Origin: Paenibacillus sp. SYP-B3998
GTDB taxonomy: Bacteria; Bacillota; Bacilli; Paenibacillales; NBRC-103111
NCBI RefSeq assembly: GCF_010820665.1
Contig: NZ_JAAIKC010000004.1
Location: 248,001-312,000, forward strand
Direction of reading: 5' to 3'
DNA length: 64,000 nucleotides
This document shows, piece by piece, positions 52,760-63,138 of this stretch. Every line of letters begins with the position of its first letter. Positions within the stretch are counted from its first letter, which is position 1. A program made the translations under genes and the position numbers. The notes under the pieces are model-generated. The model was given only the letters and a program-made list of their open reading frames with translations. It had not been told where the DNA came from and made no database searches.

Positions 52760-53420
52760 TACTAAGATTCATGATTTAATTACGAGCTCAAATCCGCGAT
52801 CACCTATTTCTGAAGCCTTTCGCACACTAAGAACCAATATCACTTTTTCTTCCATTGACCAGGAAATCAAAAAAATTCTGATCACATCCGCGCTTCCAGG
52901 AGAAGGGAAGTCAACGACAATTGCTAATCTAGCCGTTGCCTATGCACAAGAAAATAAGAAGGTGTTAATCCTTGATGCTGATTTGCGAAAGCCTACTCTC
53001 CATCAACGTTTCTTAAAATCTAACAGAGTGGGACTAAGTAATCTATTAGTCAATCAAGTGAAGGTAACCGACGTGATATTAGAAACGGATATTCCCAATT
53101 TATCTATTATAACTTCGGGGGCTGTTCCTCCGAACCCATCAGAATTGCTCTCATCTGCCAACATGCAGTTATTGCTGGAGCAGTTAATTAACGACTATGA
53201 TCTCATTCTCATTGACTCGCCACCTACCTTAGCAGTTACTGACTCCCAAATCCTATCAACGATGTGTGATGGCGTTGTTTTCGTTCTCAACTACGGGAAG
53301 GTAAAGCGTCGGTTAGCCAAAAAAGCGTTGTTAAGCCTAGAGCATGTTAAGGCTAGAGTGCTTGGCGCCATCCTCAATAATAAGCCTAGCAAAAAGAACG
53401 ATTCTTTTTACTACAATTAA
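52692..53420 (+). CDS. BY-kinase (CpsD/YwqD-type protein tyrosine kinase)
   Basis: This 242-residue protein has Walker A ALPGEGKSTTIANLA, Walker A' ILDADLRKPTLHQRF and Walker B LILIDSPPTLAVTD. A short C-terminal tail ends FYYN, a small tyrosine cluster. It phosphorylates itself and partners to control polymer export. The ATG at 52692 overlaps the modulator gene by 68 bases; a start near 52728 (GTG) is also possible, so the N-terminus is uncertain. Confidence 0.9.
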   Translation: MEVPQRINKEWLVKRLVSKLTNNTKIHDLITSSNPRSPISEAFRTLRTNITFSSIDQEIKKILITSALPGEGKSTTIANLAVAYAQENKKVLILDADLRKPTLHQRFLKSNRVGLSNLLVNQVKVTDVILETDIPNLSIITSGAVPPNPSELLSSANMQLLLEQLINDYDLILIDSPPTLAVTDSQILSTMCDGVVFVLNYGKVKRRLAKKALLSLEHVKARVLGAILNNKPSKKNDSFYYN

Positions 53421-53462
53421 TCATCAATTTCAATAAAGTAAGGACACTCTTGTATGAGGTAA

Positions 53463-53572
53463 TATCTACTGAACCTTTATCACTGTAGATACTCGATCAT
53501 GCTGTGGGCGTATAGACGCCTTAGACGTTAATCGTCAATGGTGTGATGTGAGGGTGGGTTAAATGCCCTGTA
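53463..53572 (+). ncRNA. Structured leader, candidate EAR (epsC-type antitermination) RNA
   Basis: Between the kinase gene and galU lies a run of short stems: TATCTAC/GTAGATA (53463-53469 with 53485-53491), GGCGT/ACGCC (53507-53511 with 53516-53520), GACG/CGTC (53524-53527 with 53533-53536), and AGGG/CCCT (53551-53554 with 53566-53569). GGGC at 53506-53509 could also pair with GCCC at 53565-53568 as a pseudoknot. It immediately precedes a very strong terminator. The EAR element of Bacillales occupies the equivalent place after epsB and lets polymerase pass terminators. Assignment is by position and structure, not sequence match. Confidence 0.5.
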
Positions 53573-53574
53573 GT

Positions 53575-53632
53575 AAAAGTGCTAGTTATTCTGTCTTCAC
53601 TTATTAAGACAGAATAACTAGCACTTTTATAC
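53575..53632 (+). terminator. Very strong internal terminator in the exopolysaccharide operon
   Basis: A perfect 23-bp stem (53575-53597 with 53606-53628, AAAAGTGCTAGTTATTCTGTC... and its complement) has an 8-base loop and a TTTTAT end. It would cut off all synthesis genes unless transcription is antiterminated or re-initiated. Confidence 0.9.
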
Positions 53633-53681
53633 AACCAGATGCATGGATGAGGAGTAGATTTAGAAAAATGGAGGTAACTGT

Positions 53682-54569
53682 ATGAAAAGAGTTAAAAAAG
53701 CGATTATCCCAGCTGCTGGCCTAGGAACAAGATTTCTGCCTGCGACTAAAGCGATGCCTAAAGAAATGTTGCCTATTGTTGATAAACCTACGATTCAATA
53801 CATCGTCGAGGAAGCCATTGATTCTGGCATCGAAGATATCATTATTGTAACGGGGAAAGGCAAACGCGCCATTGAGGATCACTTTGACAGTGCTTTTGAG
53901 TTAGAACAGAAGTTGCTAGAAACTCATAAGTTGGAACTGCTCGAGGAAGTGCAACGATCCTCTAATATGGTTGATATCCACTACATTAGACAGAAGGAAC
54001 CCAAAGGGCTCGGGCACGCAGTATGGTGTGCGAGGAAATTTATAGGGGATGAACCCTTCGCGGTTTTGTTAGGAGACGATATCGTCAAAGCGGAGGTACC
54101 ATGTTTACTTCAGCTAATCAATCAATACGAATTAACAGGTAAATCTGTCATAGGTGTCCAACCTATTCCCGAAGAATTTACGCATAGGTATGGCATTATC
54201 GATCCGGTTGAGAAATATGGAAGATTGTATCAAGTGAAAAACTTAGTTGAAAAGCCAAGTAAATCGAAGGCCCCATCTAATATGGCGATTATGGGCAGAT
54301 ATATTTTAACGCCTGCCATTTTTGATTTCCTTGAGAAACAAGAGTTGGGTGCTGGCGGCGAAATTCAGCTAACTGATGCCATTCAGAAATTAAATGAGCT
54401 TGAGAAAGTGTATGCTTACAATTTCGAAGGCACGAGATATGACGTGGGTGAAAAATTAGGGTTTATACTGACATCTCTTGATTTTGCGTTAATGAATAAG
54501 GAACTTAGTGCTCCGCTAATGGCTGCGCTAGAAGAGATACTCAATAGAAAAAATACTTATGTTGGATAG
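53682..54569 (+). CDS. galU: UTP-glucose-1-phosphate uridylyltransferase
   Basis: This 295-residue enzyme makes UDP-glucose. Its nucleotide-binding start is [20 protein letters not shown]; further motifs are [29 protein letters not shown], and [20 protein letters not shown]. The ribosome site is GGAGGTAAC. It is the first gene after the internal terminator. Confidence 0.97.
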   Translation: MKRVKKAIIPAAGLGTRFLPATKAMPKEMLPIVDKPTIQYIVEEAIDSGIEDIIIVTGKGKRAIEDHFDSAFELEQKLLETHKLELLEEVQRSSNMVDIHYIRQKEPKGLGHAVWCARKFIGDEPFAVLLGDDIVKAEVPCLLQLINQYELTGKSVIGVQPIPEEFTHRYGIIDPVEKYGRLYQVKNLVEKPSKSKAPSNMAIMGRYILTPAIFDFLEKQELGAGGEIQLTDAIQKLNELEKVYAYNFEGTRYDVGEKLGFILTSLDFALMNKELSAPLMAALEEILNRKNTYVG

Positions 54570-54580
54570 GAGTATGAACT

Positions 54581-55273
54581 ATGAGTGTATCTGATTTAGA
54601 AGTAGTTGTAGAGCGAAACAAACCCTATCAATCAACCCAACAGCCGATTACGCTCAAACGTAACCTCACCGGTTATCTCTTTGGTAAGAGAGTAGCCGAT
54701 ATTGTCCTATCCTTTGTAGGCATTCTTTTTCTAACGCCACTCCTCGTTCTTATTAGCATCTGGATCAAAGTAGAAGACAGGAAGGGCCCTGTTTTATTCA
54801 AACAAGATCGTGTAGGTAAAGACGGTAAAGAGTTTCATATGTATAAGTTTCGATCGATGGTCAATAATGCCGAAGCGCTTTTGCCGGACTTGTTAAGTAA
54901 AAATGAAGTAAGTGGAGCTATGTTTAAAATTAAAGACGACCCTAGGGTAACGAAAGTCGGAAAATTTATTAGAAAAACTAGCATAGATGAGCTTCCCCAA
55001 TTATGGAATGTTCTAAAAGGTGAAATGAGTCTGGTTGGACCAAGACCAGCGTTACGTAGAGAAGTTGCCGAATACACGGCTCATGATAAACAAAGATTGA
55101 TTGTCACACCTGGCTGTACAGGTCTTTGGCAGATCAGCGGAAGGAGCAACCTGGGATTTGATGAAATGGTTGAATTGGATCTGCAGTACATCTCTGAACG
55201 AAGTCTTTTCAATGATTTCAAAATCATCTTGAAAACGGTGGTTGTTCTGTTTGGCTCCAAAGATGCTTTCTAA
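54581..55273 (+). CDS. Polyprenyl-phosphate sugar phosphotransferase (priming transferase)
   Basis: This 230-residue membrane enzyme carries the first sugar phosphate to undecaprenyl phosphate. One membrane helix lies at about 37-62 (ADIVLSFVGILFLTPLLVLI). The catalytic domain has GPVLFKQDRVG, FHMYKFRSM, KFIRKTSIDELPQLWNVLKG, LVGPRPA and the final GLWQISGRS. It is the short form lacking the N-terminal multi-span region of WcaJ. Sugar specificity (Glc or Gal) cannot be told. Confidence 0.93.
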   Translation: MSVSDLEVVVERNKPYQSTQQPITLKRNLTGYLFGKRVADIVLSFVGILFLTPLLVLISIWIKVEDRKGPVLFKQDRVGKDGKEFHMYKFRSMVNNAEALLPDLLSKNEVSGAMFKIKDDPRVTKVGKFIRKTSIDELPQLWNVLKGEMSLVGPRPALRREVAEYTAHDKQRLIVTPGCTGLWQISGRSNLGFDEMVELDLQYISERSLFNDFKIILKTVVVLFGSKDAF

Positions 55274-55297
55274 TATCAATTACTAATGAGGTGCATG

Positions 55298-56239
55298 ATG
55301 GAACAAGGGGCTAGGATTTATGTAGCTGGACATAGGGGTTTAGTTGGTTCAGCCATTTTGAGGAAATTGGAAGCGAGCGGTTATACAAATTTAGTGTATC
55401 GCAGCAGTTCTGAATTAGACCTTAGAAATTTTGATGAAGTTCTCTCTTTTTTTCTCAAGGAAAAGGTGGATTATGTCTTCTTAGCAGCTGCTAAAGTTGG
55501 GGGCATTGTAGCTAACAATGATTACCCGGCTGACTTTATTAGAGACAATCTGCTCATTCAAACGAATGTGATTGATGCAGCATTTCAAACAAGGGTTGAT
55601 AAACTACTATTTTTGGGTTCAACGTGTATTTATCCGAAATTAGCTCCTCAGCCGATTAAGGAACAATATTTGTTGACTGGAGAGCTCGAACCTACGAATG
55701 AGCCTTATGCTATAGCCAAGATTGCTGGAATTAAAATGTGTCAGTCCTACAATCGTCAGTATGGAACGAAATACATTTCCGTCATGCCGACGAATTTATA
55801 TGGACCAAACGATAATTTTGATTTGGAAAAATCGCATGTCTTACCTGCATTAATTAGGAAAGTTCATGAAGCCAAAGAGAATAATGAACCTCAAGTGGAA
55901 ATTTGGGGCAGTGGAACACCCAAACGAGAGTTTTTACATGCGGATGACCTAGCGGATGCTTGCTTATTCCTAATGGATAATTATGAAGCGAATGAAATTA
56001 TTAACGTAGGCGTTGGCCAGGATATTTCCATTAAAGATCTGGCAGAGCTGGTGAAGCAAGTGGTTGGTTATGAGGGGGAGTTAACTTATAACACATCTAA
56101 GCCAGATGGCACTCCACGAAAGTTAGTTGATGTAACCAAAATCTCTAATCTCGGTTGGCACGCGCAAATTCCGCTGGATGCCGGAATTCGCTCCGCCTAT
56201 CAGTGGTTTTTGGATCACCACGCTTTGATTACAAAATAA
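55298..56239 (+). CDS. fcl: GDP-L-fucose synthase
   Basis: This 313-residue short-chain dehydrogenase is the epimerase/reductase that finishes GDP-L-fucose. The NADP-binding loop [11 protein letters not shown] is at residues about 11-21; the catalytic pair is YAIAK (Tyr/Lys) after [19 protein letters not shown], with [19 protein letters not shown] typical of the family. ATG 55298 lies six bases after GAGG; three upstream ATGs are less well placed. It precedes gmd, the enzyme acting before it. Confidence 0.94.
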   Translation: MEQGARIYVAGHRGLVGSAILRKLEASGYTNLVYRSSSELDLRNFDEVLSFFLKEKVDYVFLAAAKVGGIVANNDYPADFIRDNLLIQTNVIDAAFQTRVDKLLFLGSTCIYPKLAPQPIKEQYLLTGELEPTNEPYAIAKIAGIKMCQSYNRQYGTKYISVMPTNLYGPNDNFDLEKSHVLPALIRKVHEAKENNEPQVEIWGSGTPKREFLHADDLADACLFLMDNYEANEIINVGVGQDISIKDLAELVKQVVGYEGELTYNTSKPDGTPRKLVDVTKISNLGWHAQIPLDAGIRSAYQWFLDHHALITK

Positions 56240-57256
<1,017 letters not shown>

Positions 57257-57331
57257 ACACAAGGTTACCCAATTGAATACATAGTAAACAGGGGCATCGA
57301 GAGATGCCCTATTTGGGGAGAGAAAAATATT

Positions 57332-57949
57332 TTGAGCTTAATTAAAAAGTTATATTTCTATCTGATTTACCTCTATAACAAAATTATTTTAAAAAAGCAA
57401 CGAGTGCACATTACGAATAAGACCATTTCCAATATTCGCGGGAAGCTCTTTGTTAATAATAAGGGGAAACTGACAATTGAAGATCATGTGAGAATTAATT
57501 CACGGTATAGAAACAATCCAATCGGTGGTCAGACTTTTACAAGCTTTGTCGTGAGCGCGAATGCGGAACTCATTATCAAAAGTGGCGTTGGGTTATCGAA
57601 TTCAGCCATTGTAGCTCATAAAAGGATTGTCATTGAAGAAAATGTTTATATCGGTGGCGATTGTAAAATCTACGATACAGATTTCCATTCCTTGGATTAC
57701 GACACTAGGTTGGCGAATGATAACGACATCAGAACGAAAGAGGTAACGATTGGCAAGGGAGCGTTCATTGGCACGGGCAGTATCATTCTAAAAGGTGTAA
57801 GGATTGGTGAAAAAAGCATCATCGGAGCAGGTTCTGTTGTGACTAAAAGCGTGCCGCCCAACGAGATCTGGGCCGGAAATCCAGCGAGGTTTATTAAAAA
57901 ACTGGGGGAAGAAGTAGAGAAAAGCTACGCCAATATACGATCATTATAG
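57332..57949 (+). CDS. Left-handed beta-helix acyltransferase (WcaF/maa-like)
   Basis: This 205-residue protein starts at TTG 57332. After an N-terminal basic amphipathic region, hexapeptide repeats run from about 90 to 180 (VGLSNSAIVAHKRIVIEENV; IGKGAFIGTGSIILKGVRIG; IIGAGSVVTKSVPPNEIWAG), followed by NPARFIKK. The His of the catalytic site is in the TDFHSLDY segment. It probably O-acetylates a sugar of the repeat unit. The fold assignment is firm, the acceptor unknown. Confidence 0.9.
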   Translation: MSLIKKLYFYLIYLYNKIILKKQRVHITNKTISNIRGKLFVNNKGKLTIEDHVRINSRYRNNPIGGQTFTSFVVSANAELIIKSGVGLSNSAIVAHKRIVIEENVYIGGDCKIYDTDFHSLDYDTRLANDNDIRTKEVTIGKGAFIGTGSIILKGVRIGEKSIIGAGSVVTKSVPPNEIWAGNPARFIKKLGEEVEKSYANIRSL

Positions 57950-57966
57950 TCGGAGATTAGGAGAAC

Positions 57967-59349
57967 ATGATGGAACTTTTCTTGAAAAAATTACGATCTA
58001 AGGAACCAAGCAGATCTTCAATGGTTAAGAGAAGTATACTCATTAATTTCGGAGTGAAAGGGATCTCTATATTCATAAACTTTTTACTGGTTAGAGTCAC
58101 GTATGATTTTTTGAAAGATAAAGAAACCTATGGGGTTTGGTTGACCATTCTGTCTGTTTTGTCCTATATCTCTCTTTTTGATATGGGATTAGGAAATGGT
58201 TTGAGAAATAAGCTTGCTGAAAAAATTTCATTGAAACAATTTGATCATGGAAAAATGTATGTCAGTACAGCATACGGCGTGTTAGGCATAATTGTAGGAG
58301 TACTCATTCTTATCTTCCTAGCTGCTAATCAATTTTTACATTGGAATGATATTTTTAATATCACTAGTGATAAAGTGAAGTTGGATACCCCAATTACGAT
58401 CATCTTGGTTTCCTATCTGTTTATCTTTTTCTTCTCCTTAATCAACTCCGTTTCGTTCGCTAATCAAGACTCATCCATACCAGGAATAATTACGTTGATT
58501 ACCAATCTGCTTATCGTAATTTCTATATATGTATGCCATTTAATGGGTTCATCTAGCATTTTTACATTGAGTATTATTTTTAGTGAAGTAACGCTGCTAG
58601 TCCTAATTTGCGCAAATATATATTTATTTTCATATAAATATAAAGATATAGTACCCAAGAGAACATTAGTAAAAAGAGCGGTAATTGGCGACATCCTTAA
58701 TGTTGGGGTGAAGTTTTTTCTCATACAAATCATGTCTATGGTCATTTTTATGAGCAGCAGCATGGTTATCCTTCAATCCTTGGGGGCTAATTATGTAACT
58801 GAATATCAAATTGTATATAAGTATTTCAGTGTTTTCATCATTGCCTCATCCTTAATCATGACGCCACTATGGTCGGCTTATACGGATGCTTATGTTCGAA
58901 AAGATTTTGTATGGATCAGGAACACAATCCGCAAGCTAGTTAAATTGATGATCCCTTTAACGATTTGTATTTTTGGCTCTATATTCTTTGCTGATTTTGT
59001 TATCAAGATTTGGATGGGAGAGTCTTTTAATATTAGCCTGAGTTTGTATCTATTAATGGCTGTATACACAATGATCTACATCTGGATCAGTATTTTCGCC
59101 TATTTACTCAATGGTACGAACAAACCGAATATTCAGCTGATTACTTTATTGATAGGAGGAATAATTAACATTCCGATATCCTTATATTTTGCTAAAACTT
59201 TGGGTCTAGGCAATTCAGGGATTGTACTGGGGTCGATTTGTGCCTTATCCTTATTCGCCTTGGCAGGACCGATTCAAGTTTATTATGAATTCTATAATAA
59301 AAAGCGCACGCAGGAAGGCCCGATTACAAGCCTTGAAGGAGCAGAATGA
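57967..59349 (+). CDS. Polysaccharide flippase (Wzx-like)
   Basis: This 460-residue protein has about 12-14 membrane segments of the MATE/MurJ-like oligosaccharide flippase type. Characteristic parts: RSILINFGVKGISIFINFLL near the start, YGVWLTILSVLSYISLFDMG, and GLGNGLRNKLAEKI. It should move undecaprenyl-linked repeat units across the membrane. ATG 57967 or 57970. The next gene follows at 38 bases. Confidence 0.92.
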   Translation: MMELFLKKLRSKEPSRSSMVKRSILINFGVKGISIFINFLLVRVTYDFLKDKETYGVWLTILSVLSYISLFDMGLGNGLRNKLAEKISLKQFDHGKMYVSTAYGVLGIIVGVLILIFLAANQFLHWNDIFNITSDKVKLDTPITIILVSYLFIFFFSLINSVSFANQDSSIPGIITLITNLLIVISIYVCHLMGSSSIFTLSIIFSEVTLLVLICANIYLFSYKYKDIVPKRTLVKRAVIGDILNVGVKFFLIQIMSMVIFMSSSMVILQSLGANYVTEYQIVYKYFSVFIIASSLIMTPLWSAYTDAYVRKDFVWIRNTIRKLVKLMIPLTICIFGSIFFADFVIKIWMGESFNISLSLYLLMAVYTMIYIWISIFAYLLNGTNKPNIQLITLLIGGIINIPISLYFAKTLGLGNSGIVLGSICALSLFALAGPIQVYYEFYNKKRTQEGPITSLEGAE

Positions 59350-59387
59350 ATGTATGAAAAACAATACGATGGAAAGTGTTGGTCCCT

Positions 59388-60539
59388 ATGAATATTGTAT
59401 ATTTATGTAATTACATGCTGGATGATGTTTTGGCGCTCAGGAAAAACCAGAATACGTATGCACAGGCAGCTAACAATAAAATCAATCAAATTAGAACTTC
59501 CTTGGAACTAAACGGGCATGAGGTGTCGATTCTTTCCAATGCTTTAATGAATAACAGGTCTTTTAAATGGTTTAAGGGATTTAACAGTAAGCTGGATAAA
59601 AACTTGTTTTATATTTCCATCTTTGATTTTCCTCTTTTGAACACCCTCTCCTCTATTCTCTTTATGTGCTTTCGCATATTCAGGATGCATCGGAAAAAGA
59701 AAATTGATTACATTCTCTTCTGGAATTATAAACCAGAGGTGGCCTTAGTCGCTTACATATGCAAATGGATGCTCGGCATCCGGATCATTGTTGATTATGA
59801 GGATGGTTACTTTACTTTGCAGCATATCGGACGTAAAAGGCATATATTTAACTTCGTTGAAAAAGTAGTAAGTAAATATGTGGATGGGGCAATTCTCATA
59901 TCTGAACAATTGATTTCCAGGATCAACGATAAGCCGTACGTTATATTAAATGGGTTAACCAATCAAAAGGTTTTGAATTATAAAGGAGAAAGGAAAAAGT
60001 CTGACGTCATAACGCTGATGTATGCAGGCGGACTTGATTATGAAAGAGGCATTGATGTATTAATTCAAGCGTTAACGTATACGAATCAACCGTTTATTTT
60101 AAAGGTTTCAGGTAAAGGTCCCTTAAGCGACATGTTTGAAAAAGAGAAAGATCCCAGAATTCAGTTCTTGGGATTCTTGGATTATGAAGAATCGATTAAA
60201 CAGATGTATGAGTCCGATATTTTAATTAATCCGCAACGCGAGAAAATTGAATTTGCTCAAGCGTCTTTTCCTTCCAAAATATTTGATTATATCGCTACAA
60301 ATAGCTTGATTATTTCTTCGAATATCGGCAATATGCGGAGATTTAGCAATAATTCATTTTATATTTATGAAGAGGACGATCCGAAGGAATTAGCAGCGAG
60401 AATAGACGAAGCGATCCAAGATATACAAAGTAATGTGATCACAGAGAAAAAGTTAGAAATCAGTAAGATTAGAGATAAATTTCTTCCTAAAAATGTGGGC
60501 AGGGATATCCTTCAAACCTTAATGAAGAGTGAGTCATAG
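59388..60539 (+). CDS. Glycosyltransferase, GT4-like
   Basis: This protein is about 383 residues long with a GT-B fold: N-terminal Rossmann half (MNIVYLCNYML), acceptor region ending KWMLGIRIIVDYEDGYF, and a donor half with LMYAGGLDYERGIDVLIQAL, LKVSGKGPLSDMF, FLGFLDYEESIKQMYESDIL and QASFPSKIFDYIATN. The usual E-x7-E appears shifted. ATG 59388 is chosen; TTG 59376 adds four residues. The sugar is unknown. Confidence 0.85.
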   Translation: MNIVYLCNYMLDDVLALRKNQNTYAQAANNKINQIRTSLELNGHEVSILSNALMNNRSFKWFKGFNSKLDKNLFYISIFDFPLLNTLSSILFMCFRIFRMHRKKKIDYILFWNYKPEVALVAYICKWMLGIRIIVDYEDGYFTLQHIGRKRHIFNFVEKVVSKYVDGAILISEQLISRINDKPYVILNGLTNQKVLNYKGERKKSDVITLMYAGGLDYERGIDVLIQALTYTNQPFILKVSGKGPLSDMFEKEKDPRIQFLGFLDYEESIKQMYESDILINPQREKIEFAQASFPSKIFDYIATNSLIISSNIGNMRRFSNNSFYIYEEDDPKELAARIDEAIQDIQSNVITEKKLEISKIRDKFLPKNVGRDILQTLMKSES

Positions 60540-60562
60540 AAGAGAAACGAGGTGAAACTCAT

Positions 60563-61900
60563 TTGGACCGGTTCATTAGACCGCTCATTATTCTTTTGCT
60601 AATTTTTTCTGTGTTGCCCTTTTTACCAGAAGCTCTGACAGACATTTTGGCAGGTCGAACATCGTATTATAAATTTGCGATTAATCAACCGTTATTTAAT
60701 TTAAACCTTCGGTATATGAAAGATTACGTACTCGTCTTATTATTGCTGCTAATCGTCATGAAAGATGCTGGTCAAAGATACAAACGTGCATTTGAGCAGT
60801 CCTTTCTTTTTTACTATTTGTTCATTTTGTTAATTCTTTATGGTGTCACTGTCATGGCTGTAGAGTTGAACGTATTTAGTATCCCTCAAGTTTTAGCTGG
60901 CTTAAGGCCGCTGCTCTTAGCATTCGTGGGCTTTAAAGTATTGAATCACTTTAAAGATGTTAGATTTTTGAAGCTGTTTATGAAAGTTCTGATTAGTTTA
61001 CTTTTTATAGAGCTGCTTGTTATCGTAACCCAATTCTATATATTTACCAAGGTCTACGGCATCGTTAATCCGTTCTCCCTGCGCTTGATTGGTACATTCG
61101 GCGGGATTGCAGTATCCGGCTACTTCGCTGTCTCTACATCCTGCATAGTGTTTGTGTTGCAAAGCAAAGGAATTAAAGATTTTCAGATGAGGCACACCTA
61201 TTTGCTTCATATGGCTTGTTTTCTGGTCGCTGGATGCTCTGGAACTAGGACGGCTATTATTGGTTGTATGCTAGTCATACTTACCTCCGTTGTCCGATCG
61301 ATTATAGCGAAGGATGGAACGAAAAGGGCGAATTATTTAATTATTAGCATTCTTGCATTTTCAAGTATTGTCGCATCCCTTGTGCTACAATTCGTAACAA
61401 AAATTGCGGACCGCGGCGATATCCTTCAAGTTCAGCTTGAAAACGGCAGGATTAAAATTATTACTGATTATATAACGAATAATTCGTTATTTAATATTTT
61501 ATTCGGAAAAGGAATTGGGTATGGAACCAACGCAAGCGTCATTTTGAACAGGCAATATGAGCTGAACATGCAAACAGAAATTGTAGATGGCACAATCAAT
61601 TCCATTATCATGCAGTATGGATTTATCGTTATGTGTCTTGTACTCCTATTGACGATACGATGGGGTATTCTCTTTGTAAACAACAAGGGGGCGATTAGTC
61701 TCAATGCCATCCTCTTGTTAAGTGTTGGGGCGCTGCTTTGTTTTGCAACGAATATCTTTGAGCAATATGTGTTAATGTTACTCCTCACTGTAGCTTACTA
61801 CTTACAAGCGGCTCATTTTGACAATAAAGATGAGAGTAAGCAGCAAGTTCACGATCAGCCCTTATCTACGAATACGTATAGAGCACGAATACCATTATGA
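60563..61900 (+). CDS. Probable polysaccharide polymerase (Wzy/O-antigen-ligase-like)
   Basis: This 445-residue protein has about 11 membrane segments and a large extracytoplasmic loop near residues 300-350 (IADRGDILQVQLENGRIKII, ILFGKGIGYGTNASV), the layout of Wzy and WaaL proteins. TRTAIIGCMLVILTS carries the R-containing motif typical of the family. Starts at TTG 60563 after GAGGTGA. It is the only multi-span protein besides the flippase, so it is the best polymerase candidate. Confidence 0.82.
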   Translation: MDRFIRPLIILLLIFSVLPFLPEALTDILAGRTSYYKFAINQPLFNLNLRYMKDYVLVLLLLLIVMKDAGQRYKRAFEQSFLFYYLFILLILYGVTVMAVELNVFSIPQVLAGLRPLLLAFVGFKVLNHFKDVRFLKLFMKVLISLLFIELLVIVTQFYIFTKVYGIVNPFSLRLIGTFGGIAVSGYFAVSTSCIVFVLQSKGIKDFQMRHTYLLHMACFLVAGCSGTRTAIIGCMLVILTSVVRSIIAKDGTKRANYLIISILAFSSIVASLVLQFVTKIADRGDILQVQLENGRIKIITDYITNNSLFNILFGKGIGYGTNASVILNRQYELNMQTEIVDGTINSIIMQYGFIVMCLVLLLTIRWGILFVNNKGAISLNAILLLSVGALLCFATNIFEQYVLMLLLTVAYYLQAAHFDNKDESKQQVHDQPLSTNTYRARIPL

Positions 61901-61917
61901 AATGAAAGAGGTAGAGT

Positions 61918-63138
61918 ATGAAAATTTTGCACGTTTTACCTCACTTGGCTACTCGCTACGGAGGCCCCGTCAAGGCGGGCATAGAAATGGCTAGCTCATT
62001 GGTGAGGCTGGGCCATGAAGTAAGTATTTTTACAACAAACATTGATGGACCGGGTAATTTAGATGTCCCCTTGGATGCTCCAGTATTTAAAAATGGGGTT
62101 GAAATCAGGTACTTTCCGGTACAACAGCCAAGATTTTGGCATACCTCACTAGCATTGGCCCGCGCTTTGAAAAAAGAAATACCGAAGTATGATATCGTCC
62201 ATATTCACTCGCTATATTTATTTCATAGCCTTGTAACGGGCCACTATTGCAGAAAGTTTAATGTGCCCTACATCGTACGTCCTCACGGTACATTAGATCC
62301 ATTTATGTATAAACGTCATCGTTTAAGAAAAAGCGTGATGGAAGTATGGTTTGAAAACAATAATATTAAAAAAGCTGCCGCTCTTCACTATACGGCTGCG
62401 GAGGAGATGACATTAGCGGAACCAGTAACGTTCAATGCGCCCGGGTTTGTTGTTCCCAATGGTTTGAACGTAACGGAATATGATCATTTACCCGCTAAAG
62501 GAAGCTTCCGTCAGGAATACCCTGAATTAGAAGGGAAGAAAATCATCTTATTCTTTAGTCGCATTAACTTCAAAAAAGGACTCGACATCTTGATTGAGGC
62601 GTTCCATCTTGTTCATCAAAAGCATGAGGATACGGTACTTGTCATAACCGGACCAGATAACGAGGGCTACGGCGATAAAGTAAGAGAGTGGATTCAAGCT
62701 AAGCATCTCACCGATAAGGTGATCTTCACGGGGATGCTGACAGGTGATAAGAAGCTAGCTGTTTTAAGAGATGCTGATTTGTTCGCATTACCTTCGTACT
62801 CCGAGAATTTCGGTATCGCGGTCGTTGAAGCTATGGCTTGCGGAGTGCCAGTAGTCATCTCGGACAAAATTAATATTTGGCGAGAAGTCGTTGCTAATCA
62901 GGCAGGAAGCGTATCGCCGTGTGACCCCGTTCAATTCGCGAAGGAAATGAATGTGTTATTGGAAGATCAGCAATTAAGCGAAACAATGGGGATCAACGGG
63001 CAAAACATGGTTAGAGATTACTACCAATGGGATAAAATCGGACTCTCCTTAGAGAAAGAATACACGCATATCCTGCATGAAAGAAACCGTAACGGGCTGC
63101 AATCTGCCCAAGTCAGAGGGGATGCCAGTGTCAACTAA
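61918..63138 (+). CDS. Glycosyltransferase family 4
   Basis: This 406-residue GT-B enzyme has acceptor loop LPHLATRYGGPVKAGIEMAS, mid-region YIVRPHGTLDPFMYKR, and the donor-binding signature in RINFKKGLDILIEAF, VITGPDNEGYGDKV, and PSYSENFGIAVVEAMACGVP (E-x7-E). GAAAGAGG precedes ATG 61918. Its last 11 bases overlap the next gene. Confidence 0.93.
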   Translation: MKILHVLPHLATRYGGPVKAGIEMASSLVRLGHEVSIFTTNIDGPGNLDVPLDAPVFKNGVEIRYFPVQQPRFWHTSLALARALKKEIPKYDIVHIHSLYLFHSLVTGHYCRKFNVPYIVRPHGTLDPFMYKRHRLRKSVMEVWFENNNIKKAAALHYTAAEEMTLAEPVTFNAPGFVVPNGLNVTEYDHLPAKGSFRQEYPELEGKKIILFFSRINFKKGLDILIEAFHLVHQKHEDTVLVITGPDNEGYGDKVREWIQAKHLTDKVIFTGMLTGDKKLAVLRDADLFALPSYSENFGIAVVEAMACGVPVVISDKINIWREVVANQAGSVSPCDPVQFAKEMNVLLEDQQLSETMGINGQNMVRDYYQWDKIGLSLEKEYTHILHERNRNGLQSAQVRGDASVN

